Shown here in pieces: positions 59,828-64,000 of a DNA stretch of 64,000 nucleotides. The position numbers and the translations under genes are program-made. Within the stretch, counting starts at the first letter, position 1. Each line of letters opens with the position of its first letter. Below the pieces are notes generated by a model. It was not told the origin of the DNA and ran no database searches. It saw only the letters and a list, made by a program, of their open reading frames with translations. Where the stretch lies: positions 117,543 through 181,542 of the forward strand of contig NZ_JNAL01000010.1 of assembly GCF_000759955.1 (NCBI RefSeq), read 5' to 3'. This DNA comes from Prochlorococcus marinus str. MIT 9201. GTDB taxonomy: Bacteria > Cyanobacteriota > Cyanobacteriia > PCC-6307 > Cyanobiaceae.

Positions 59828-59983
59828 TTAGCCAGAACAAGAGAAAGCACCTGCAAGAATATTTTTAAAAATAGGTGCTTGACCTAATGCGTATAAAAAG
59901 AAAGTTGATGATGCGAGCGTAATAGCTATTTTAGAAGACCTATTAACTTTCAAATTTGAGACTTTTGTAAATGCAGAATTCAT
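59828..59983 (-). CDS. 51-residue single-span protein
   Basis: Starts MNSAFTKVSNLKVNRSSKIA, then one hydrophobic segment (ITLASSTFFLYALGQAPIF) and ends LAGAFSCSG. Composition is coding-like and the ATG is clear. Basic N-terminus suggests cytoplasmic-in topology. No family recognised. Confidence 0.65.
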   Translation of the reverse strand: MNSAFTKVSNLKVNRSSKIAITLASSTFFLYALGQAPIFKNILAGAFSCSG

Positions 59984-60043
59984 TTGTTCATTGATGTGAT
60001 GAAGTTATATTAGCTGAATAGAAAAAATGTTCAGCATCAAAAT

Positions 60044-60265
60044 TTACCAAAGATTAATTTTATTGCTGCTGTTGCTGCTCTTGCATTTTTTTATTTTTTC
60101 GAATTCTTTTTTAGAAACTATTCTCATTTTGAACTCTGGATATCTTGTCTTCCACCATTTATTTACTGAGATAGCTACACCCGTTAAATCTTGGGTACAA
60201 ATATGGACCCATAAAATCTTAGTTTGTTCTTCTTTATAGAATTCCCAACTCGAAGGTGAAGCCAT
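60044..60265 (-). CDS. Small basic protein coupled to the MTEPNYWLM fusion frame
   Basis: A 73-residue protein starting MASPSSWEFYKEEQTKILWV, with ICTQDLTGVAISVNKWWKTR and a Lys/Ser-rich tail. The N-terminal SWEFYKEEQTKILWVHI could form a small beta-sheet domain. Its ATG shares one base with the stop of the upstream 33-codon frame (TAATG), implying translational coupling. Not assigned to a family. Confidence 0.65.
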   Translation of the reverse strand: MASPSSWEFYKEEQTKILWVHICTQDLTGVAISVNKWWKTRYPEFKMRIVSKKEFEKIKKCKSSNSSNKINLW

Positions 60266-60366
60266 TAAATCGTGAACATATCGTGAACATTTTTATATGG
60301 GTTTTTGAAATCCACTGCTATGACTTCTGGCACATGGTTCATTAGCCAGTAGTTAGGTTCAGTCAT
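60265..60366 (-). CDS. Fusion mini-gene with EVE start (MTEPNYWLM...)
   Basis: A 33-codon frame: the first nine codons equal the EVE N-terminus, then NHVPEVIAVDFKNPYKNV and HDMFTI. The frame can be extended upstream without a stop to ATG 60417 (MPYQHHISCTITCKLLT), where copy 1 has a TAG. Upstream is the duplicated EVE promoter region. It ends in a TAATG junction with the next gene. Either a real chimeric small protein or a leader peptide that couples translation. Confidence 0.5.
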   Translation of the reverse strand: MTEPNYWLMNHVPEVIAVDFKNPYKNVHDMFTI

Positions 60367-60496
60367 AGTCAATAATTTGCAGGTAATAGTACAGCTGATA
60401 TGGTGCTGGTATGGCATTTTGTTAACTTTTTCGTGAGTCAGCTAAATTCAAAATCATTTTATTTAGTTTATCGAACAATATTAGTCGGAGAAAGTT
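60340..60496 (-). repeat. Direct repeat copy 2: EVE gene start plus upstream region
   Basis: Counterpart of 54866-55022 in the same orientation; both keep the nine start codons, the GATATGG repeats, GGCATTTTGTTAACTTTTT and the distal TTTAGTTTATCGAA and GAGAAAGTT-like end. The two copies bracket about 5.3 kb holding nine or ten small genes. Confidence 0.85.
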
Positions 60497-60643
60497 CCTA
60501 TTTATGAAAGTGATGGTGGGAATAGGGGTGCATGTGATCGTACCGCATCGTAAAGATGACTTGATAAATTTTTGTCTAATTATCAGCTACTCACAGTTGA
60601 GCTTTTTATGTAACATAATGAGTTTACATAAAGTAATAATTAG

Positions 60644-60838
60644 ATGAAAAGACTTTTTCCTTATATTGCCTTTGCATGCTTAACTGGTTTTACGGCTACA
60701 ACCGGTTTACCAGTTATAGCAGGTGGTTGCAGTAGCCACATGAACAAAAAAGCCGAAATCAAATGCGCCGAAGGTGATGCTGAATGTCAAACTGAAAAAA
60801 CTGAAGAGTTTGATTTAAAAAATTCTCTCAAGTCATAA
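60644..60838 (+). CDS. Small secreted cysteine-containing protein
   Basis: A 64-residue precursor with a hydrophobic signal (MKRLFPYIAFACLTGFTATT) and a likely cleavage site near VIAGGC, which could also serve as a lipoprotein-type cysteine. The mature part is short and charged with four cysteines (GGCSS, IKCAEGDAECQ). Clear ATG. Followed after 4 bp by another small gene. Function unknown. Confidence 0.75.
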   Translation: MKRLFPYIAFACLTGFTATTGLPVIAGGCSSHMNKKAEIKCAEGDAECQTEKTEEFDLKNSLKS

Positions 60839-60842
60839 AATT

Positions 60843-60947
60843 ATGACTCAAATTGGTTTAATTATTAACTCTGCCCCAAGAGATTTGATTGAATTCACAT
60901 TTTTTGCAGCTGTTGGTTTTACTGCAGGATTATTGGGATTAATTTAG
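60843..60947 (+). CDS. 34-residue single-span protein
   Basis: MTQIGLIINSAPRDLIEFTF followed by one membrane span (FAAVGFTAGLLGLI). It starts 4 bp after the secreted protein gene and is probably co-transcribed. Too short for family assignment. Confidence 0.6.
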   Translation: MTQIGLIINSAPRDLIEFTFFAAVGFTAGLLGLI

Positions 60948-61064
60948 TTATAGAAAATTGACCCATTCTTTTTTTCTCCTAACCTTTTCAAGCCTTACTT
61001 TCTTTTACGTGATGGCTTGCTTATGGAGAGATTTAATTAATCAAAGGTAAAAAATTTTTTTCAA

Positions 61065-61208
61065 TTACCTTTTATAGATAAATTTTTGTATGTCTTCGAA
61101 GAGATTAGATTTTGATTTAAAAAATCCATTACTTTTTAAATAAGATTTTCCTTTCTCTATATTTTCAATTCTTTTTTTATAAGAATTTTCATCTAAATTT
61201 TTTTGCAT
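61065..61208 (-). CDS. 47-residue basic protein
   Basis: Frame starting MQKNLDENSYKKRIENIEKG and ending LFEDIQKFIYKR. Lys-rich, helical, no span. Clear ATG with coding-like composition; RBS weak. No family recognised. Confidence 0.55.
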   Translation of the reverse strand: MQKNLDENSYKKRIENIEKGKSYLKSNGFFKSKSNLFEDIQKFIYKR

Positions 61209-61342
61209 AAAAAAATAGTCGGACTCTTATTCTGAATAATGCTCACAAAAAAGCGGTTACCTTAAATACAAAATTCATATCTTTTTTGAATTGTTTCTCA
61301 ATTAAACTAAAGAACTAATAAGAAAGTTTCTTTCTTAAATTT

Positions 61343-61603
61343 CTAAGAATCTTTTGATATCTTGTTCTTCATTTCCTCAATATTATTAATTAATTTGTCT
61401 AACCATTCTGTATTATCTTCTGGTTTTAGATATTTAATTTTTGGCTGATTAATTTCAAGAGTCTCAAAATCTCCACTCATAACTTTTCCTTTTAAATTTC
61501 GTCTTAATATATGTTCTAATTGATTTGAGCTAAACACTGCGTATCTAATGTGTGCGGTTTGAGGAACATTTAGGTACGGGAAGAGGTATGTTTTTTTAGC
61601 CAT
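61343..61603 (-). CDS. Hypothetical soluble protein
   Basis: An 86-residue protein, MAKKTYLFPYLNVPQTAHIR then YAVFSSNQLEHILRRNLKGK and a C-terminal helix (DKLINNIEEMKNKISKDS). No membrane span or metal motif. Not recognised. It lies alone with spacers on both sides; start ATG 61603. Confidence 0.68.
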   Translation of the reverse strand: MAKKTYLFPYLNVPQTAHIRYAVFSSNQLEHILRRNLKGKVMSGDFETLEINQPKIKYLKPEDNTEWLDKLINNIEEMKNKISKDS

Positions 61604-61703
61604 TTAAATCTATGGCTAACCTAGATTAAAAACATGGTTGTCATGAGTCGGTTGCGTTGCTACAACTGAAATCAACCATAAACTTTAAATTGCATTTAAT
61701 AAA

Positions 61704-61886
61704 ATGACTTACTACAGTTGCTTTGATCAAAAAGGAAACATAATTGCTCGCTGTCAGACTAAAGAAGATATAAATGTTTTAAAGAAAATGGGCAGACCAA
61801 TAGTGGAAATAAAAGAAATGAAAAAAGAGGAATCAGTTGTTTGTTCTTTAACTGGTAGTCCATCCGATTACAACGAAGATTATTAA
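61704..61886 (+). CDS. Small soluble protein
   Basis: A 60-residue protein, MTYYSCFDQKGNIIARCQTK, then EDINVLKKMGRPIVEIKEMK and VVCSLTGSPSDYNEDY. Three cysteines. The compact pattern with YYSCFD and GRP looks like a small family I associate with Prochlorococcus islands, without a name. A second small gene follows 4 bp later, so they probably form a pair. Confidence 0.75.
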   Translation: MTYYSCFDQKGNIIARCQTKEDINVLKKMGRPIVEIKEMKKEESVVCSLTGSPSDYNEDY

Positions 61887-61890
61887 GTTT

Positions 61891-62022
61891 ATGACTCAAA
61901 GATTACTTCAATTAAATCAACGTGGAAGATCAGTAGTTCTTCTTTTGGTTGCGTTGAATAGCATTTATACTTTCTTTTCTACTTTTGAAAAAGCATTAAC
62001 TGATCGCGATAGAACGAGATAA
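61891..62022 (+). CDS. 43-residue membrane-associated protein
   Basis: MTQRLLQLNQRGRSVVLLLV then ALNSIYTFFSTFEKALTDRD. Basic start, one short hydrophobic segment, charged tail. 4 bp after the 61704 gene and followed by a terminator, consistent with a two-gene operon. No family recognised. Confidence 0.65.
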   Translation: MTQRLLQLNQRGRSVVLLLVALNSIYTFFSTFEKALTDRDRTR

Positions 62023-62075
62023 ATATATTTAGGTATTTGTGGATTATCTCTCAATCAATAAAATTTAAGACATAA

Positions 62076-62102
62076 AAAAAGACCCAGATTAGGGTCTTTT
62101 TT
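62076..62102 (+). terminator. Rho-independent terminator (possibly bidirectional)
   Basis: AAAAAGACCC-AGATTA-GGGTCTTTTTT. A perfect stem with A-run before and T-run after, 54 bp beyond the 61891 gene stop. Confidence 0.9.
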
Positions 62103-62495
62103 ATTGGTGACGACAGAAAGGAGATCTATTTGATAATCAGATTAAGAATTTTCTTAGAAATTAGTTTTGGAAGTAAAAGTGAGTAGTCACTTCTTCATGC
62201 TTTACAAACGACTTTATTTTTAAGATAGTTCAGAATTAATCCCGAAAGTTTAATTTCTGATCACTTAACTTACTTTCCGTGAAGATTAGATAAGTTAGTT
62301 TACCTTGGTGTTGCAGACCATGGATTAGTGAAGATCTAGTTGGTCAACCTTGGTTGAGTCGATCACCAGAACTGTCGTATACATAAGGTAATCGGTCTCA
62401 AATATTTTGCATGAATCCTTAAGATTAATTTAATCATGATTAATTAAATCTTTAATCCGCGGACCACATCATCTCCTTGTATTTGTATAGCAAGA
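62103..62495. other. Long non-coding stretch, possible structured RNA
   Basis: About 390 bp without a credible ORF on either strand. It is somewhat less AT-rich in the middle (62310-62380) and contains the inverted repeat TCAACC-TT-GGTTGA (near 62343-62356) and the pair GATCTAGTTGG with later CGATCACCAG. It does not fit a tRNA, tmRNA, 6S or RNase P RNA that I can recognise. The whole gap 62023-62852 is the longest gene-free region in the window. Confidence 0.4.
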
Positions 62496-62543
62496 TAAAA
62501 AAAAGGAACTAATTGCCCCTTATTTTAGATAACTTTCAATCAG
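62496..62543 (-). repeat. Repeat module D (divergent copy)
   Basis: Minus-strand order: CTGATTGAAAGTTATCTA, then AAATAAGGGGCAATTAGTTCC and eight T residues. The stem is kept through G-T pairs. TATAAC lies directly upstream. No ORF abuts it, so the module can exist without a downstream gene. Confidence 0.5.
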
Positions 62544-62609
62544 TTATAAGTTTGAGTAAAAAATAACGATTCCTTGAGATTCCAATAATGGCTATACGCG
62601 CACACTTAT

Positions 62610-62630
62610 CATTAGCCATTAGTTTGGTTC
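62610..62630 (-). repeat. Degenerate EVE-start remnant (EPN-stop-WLM)
   Basis: Minus strand GAACCAAACTAATGGCTAATG reads EPN, stop, WLM, matching EPNYWLM of the EVE start with the Tyr codon turned into TAA. An in-frame ATG CCA lies upstream as in the two large repeat copies. It marks a third decayed copy 7.7 kb from the gene. Confidence 0.5.
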
Positions 62631-62852
62631 CTATTTTGGCATGAGATCTCGGCAGATTTTAAAGCTTCGAGGAGGTGCTACTCAAACTTTTTCATATGAA
62701 TTTAATATCCATCAAAGTCTCTAATTAGTGGAGTGATGAGTGGTATGGGGTAATTAATTCTTAAAATAAAATTGTTTTTATAACTTATTTATGTATAAAA
62801 ATTTCTTGATAAATAAGAAAAACATGAAATAATTCTTTTTTTATTAAATGTT

Positions 62853-62969
62853 ATGGCGCTAATCCCTTTTAAATCAACTGATAAAAAAGGCAAAGCTAAT
62901 ATTAAAAGTATTTTTAGCCTTGCTCTATTGATGTTTTCATTGGTGGCTTGGATGTGCTTATTCAAGTAA
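62853..62969 (+). CDS. 38-residue single-span protein
   Basis: MALIPFKSTDKKGKANIKSI, a membrane span (FSLALLMFSLVAWMCLF) and a terminal Lys. Basic cytoplasmic half then one helix. The next small gene starts 6 bp downstream, suggesting co-transcription. Confidence 0.65.
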   Translation: MALIPFKSTDKKGKANIKSIFSLALLMFSLVAWMCLFK

Positions 62970-62975
62970 AAAACT

Positions 62976-63110
62976 ATGACTAAAAAAGAAGGAAAAGAAT
63001 TAGCTACTGTGAAGGTTTATCTGAATACTGGTATCATTGCAGGATTAATTGGTGTTGGATTTATAGCTTCAACTTTAATTTTTGGAGTACTACTTCTGGT
63101 TTTGACATAA
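62976..63110 (+). CDS. 44-residue single-span protein
   Basis: MTKKEGKELATVKVYLNTGI with one long glycine-containing span (AGLIGVGFIASTLIFGVLLL). Its last 95 bp overlap, antisense, the 3' end of the minus-strand gene 63017-63445. Small but coding-like, paired with the preceding gene. Confidence 0.62.
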   Translation: MTKKEGKELATVKVYLNTGIIAGLIGVGFIASTLIFGVLLLVLT

Positions 63111-63445
63111 TTGTCTAAAAAAGATTTAAATTCTTTTTCATTAGATTTCGTAATATCATATGAACATATTGATTTAACATCAGATTTGAAAATTTCTAAA
63201 AATTTATTTTCTTCTTTTATATAATCATCAGGAATAGATGAGAAGAAATATTCATATTTCAAGGTTGATTCTTTATCAAGACCTTTAAAAAGATTTTTTT
63301 CTAAAGAATCACAATATTTATTAGCTAAATAATTATTAGCTATTTTTCCCTGACTATATAGTTCTCCAAATATAGACAGACCATTTATAAGATTAATTTT
63401 TACGATAAATCCAATTAAAAAAAATGAAATCAGAATGAGTTTCAT
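63017..63445 (-). CDS. Secreted or anchored hypothetical protein
   Basis: A 142-residue protein with an N-terminal hydrophobic signal or anchor (MKLILISFFLIGFIVKINLI) and a helical body with two cysteines (NKYCDSLEKNLF, KSICSYDITKS). The last 31 codons lie antisense to the 62976 gene and read as a Pro/Ile-rich tail, probably added by read-through after loss of an earlier stop. ATG overlaps the upstream gene stop by 4 bp. Confidence 0.65.
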   Translation of the reverse strand: MKLILISFFLIGFIVKINLINGLSIFGELYSQGKIANNYLANKYCDSLEKNLFKGLDKESTLKYEYFFSSIPDDYIKEENKFLEIFKSDVKSICSYDITKSNEKEFKSFLDNYVKTRSSTPKIKVEAINPTPINPAMIPVFR

Positions 63446-63597
63446 TGATCGTCTTTTGGATTTAGAAAAGGTCTTATTTTATTCTTCAGTTCACTAAGTG
63501 GCTTTTCAATAAAATCAGGTTTTTTTAAAACTGCAAGAAAAACCCAGCCTGCACTAATAGCAATAATCATTCCTAGATAGGCAAAACCATAAATCAT
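63442..63597 (-). CDS. 51-residue single-span protein
   Basis: MIYGFAYLGMIIAISAGWVF then LAVLKKPDFIEKPLSELKNK. One N-terminal membrane helix and a charged tail. TGA overlaps the next ATG by 4 bp (ATGA), so it is translated together with the 63017 gene. No family recognised. Confidence 0.68.
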   Translation of the reverse strand: MIYGFAYLGMIIAISAGWVFLAVLKKPDFIEKPLSELKNKIRPFLNPKDDQ

Positions 63598-63620
63598 AAA
63601 ATTCAAATAATTTTTTTTAA

Positions 63621-63980
63621 TTACGATTCTTTTTTAAGTTCATCTTGAGGTTCAATCTTACCTTCTTCTGCAACCTTATTCTCTTTCTGAACCACTTCTG
63701 CAACCTTATCCTCTTTCTGAACCACTTCTGCAACCTTATTCTCTTTCTGAACCACTTCTGCAACCTTATCTTCTTTCTGAACCACTTCTGCAACCTTATC
63801 CTCTTTCTGAACCACTTCAACCTTATCCTCTTTCTGAACCACTTCTGCAACCTTATCCCTTCCTTCGATATTTTTTTCTTCCTTTATTATTGATCTCTCA
63901 GTCCTTCCAAAATCATCTTTACCTGCAATAAAGAAAATTAGTGCGCTAATAAAAAAAAGTGCAAAAAGCAAAACTTCCAT
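63621..63980 (-). CDS. Membrane-anchored tandem-repeat protein
   Basis: A 119-residue protein with an N-terminal span (LLFALFFISALIFFIAG) and then seven tandem copies of a 9-10-residue charged repeat (KVAEVVQKED / KVAEVVQKEN), followed by an acidic tail. One copy lacks Ala (KVEVVQKED). The repeat should form a helix or coiled coil projecting from the membrane. The array can change length without frameshift. It heads a minus-strand group with the 63442 and 63017 genes. Confidence 0.72.
   Translation of the reverse strand: MEVLLFALFFISALIFFIAGKDDFGRTERSIIKEEKNIEGRDKVAEVVQKEDKVEVVQKEDKVAEVVQKEDKVAEVVQKENKVAEVVQKEDKVAEVVQKENKVAEEGKIEPQDELKKES
63662..63860. repeat. 30-bp minisatellite, seven units
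   Basis: Unit around AACCTTATCCTCTTTCTGAA with CCACTTCTGC; starts recur every 30 bp (one 27-bp unit near 63815-63841 lacks TGC). Units differ mainly at one or two positions (TATT/TATC; CTCT/TTCT). It lies inside the 63621-63980 gene, and because 30 is a multiple of three all frames stay open, which explains the antisense and shifted ORFs here. Confidence 0.95.
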
Positions 63981-64000
63981 TTACTAATACCATTGAATTA

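Noticed and set aside
60027..60239. 70-codon plus-strand frame rich in Leu
   Set aside because: Antisense to the 60044 gene; the Leu run comes from AGC/AAC-rich codons on the real strand.
54866..60496. Classical tRNA-anchored genomic island or prophage
   Set aside because: No integrase, tRNA or phage structural gene is visible; the repeats are gene starts, not attachment sites, as far as the sequence shows.
63662..63860. CRISPR array
   Set aside because: Units are contiguous without unique spacers and lie in frame inside a gene. No cas genes in the window.
63617..63893. Shifted and antisense ORFs across the 30-bp array
   Set aside because: A repeat of 30 bp keeps every frame open; only the frame with an N-terminal membrane anchor and balanced composition is credible.

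Overview
The window is a contiguous, AT-rich cyanobacterial chromosome segment. It most likely comes from a high-light-adapted Prochlorococcus. The evidence is the split rpoC1/rpoC2, a high-light-inducible protein gene, the Ycf35 and Ycf65/PSRP-3 genes, the cyanobacterial atp1-a-c-b'-b-delta-alpha-gamma operon with a separate beta-epsilon pair, the bioK-type biotin operon, very short intergenic spaces and many tiny ORFs. I recognised no rRNA, complete tRNA, CRISPR array, insertion sequence or prophage.

Layout. Bases 1-8700 carry rpoB (5' end outside the window), rpoC1 and rpoC2, followed by a small hli gene and rlmN. Bases 10048-14800 hold small conserved cyanobacterial genes (HEAT-repeat protein, DUF2997, Ycf35, a 4Fe-4S ferredoxin, an aldo/keto reductase, rsmG, a J-domain protein, DUF3143). 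Bases 14802-19367 are a tight minus-strand biotin operon, bioF-bioK-bioC-bioD-bioA. Then come a Ski2-like helicase, fumC, purB, tlyA, glnB, queF, ccs1/ccdA (cytochrome c maturation) and ftsW. Bases 30792-36527 are the ATP synthase operon. After it follow a 2Fe-2S ferredoxin, DUF3326, nadE/nadD, a GTPase, a CNNM-type membrane protein, pepP, PSRP-3, atpC/atpD, groES/groEL, secG, gpmI, pyrR, a DnaK-like gene, rpoZ, DUF1818, DUF2811 and an EVE-domain gene.

From about 54.9 kb to the end the character changes to an accessory, island-like region. Nearly every gene there is under 130 codons. Many encode one membrane segment or a secretion signal, intergenic spaces are long, and short sequences recur. 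I found ten short reading frames of 33-51 codons there by reading both strands, eight of which look like genuine genes.

The most interesting structure lies in this last region. A segment of about 155 bp covering the promoter and first nine codons of the EVE gene recurs about 5.5 kb away, where it is fused in frame to different coding sequence. Further remnants of the same gene start (MTEPNYWLM-like) occur at two more places, and a second gene-start fragment (MKRLLL..PL) also recurs. A roughly 48-bp module with a conserved 18-mer and a terminator-like hairpin occurs four times and could encode a family of very short RNAs. A perfect cyanobacterial SOS-box palindrome sits at the start of a cysteine-rich small gene, and a perfect TTCGGTTT-N8-AAACCGAA operator precedes a coiled-coil gene. 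Together these suggest an island in which gene starts, terminators and small ORFs are being reshuffled.
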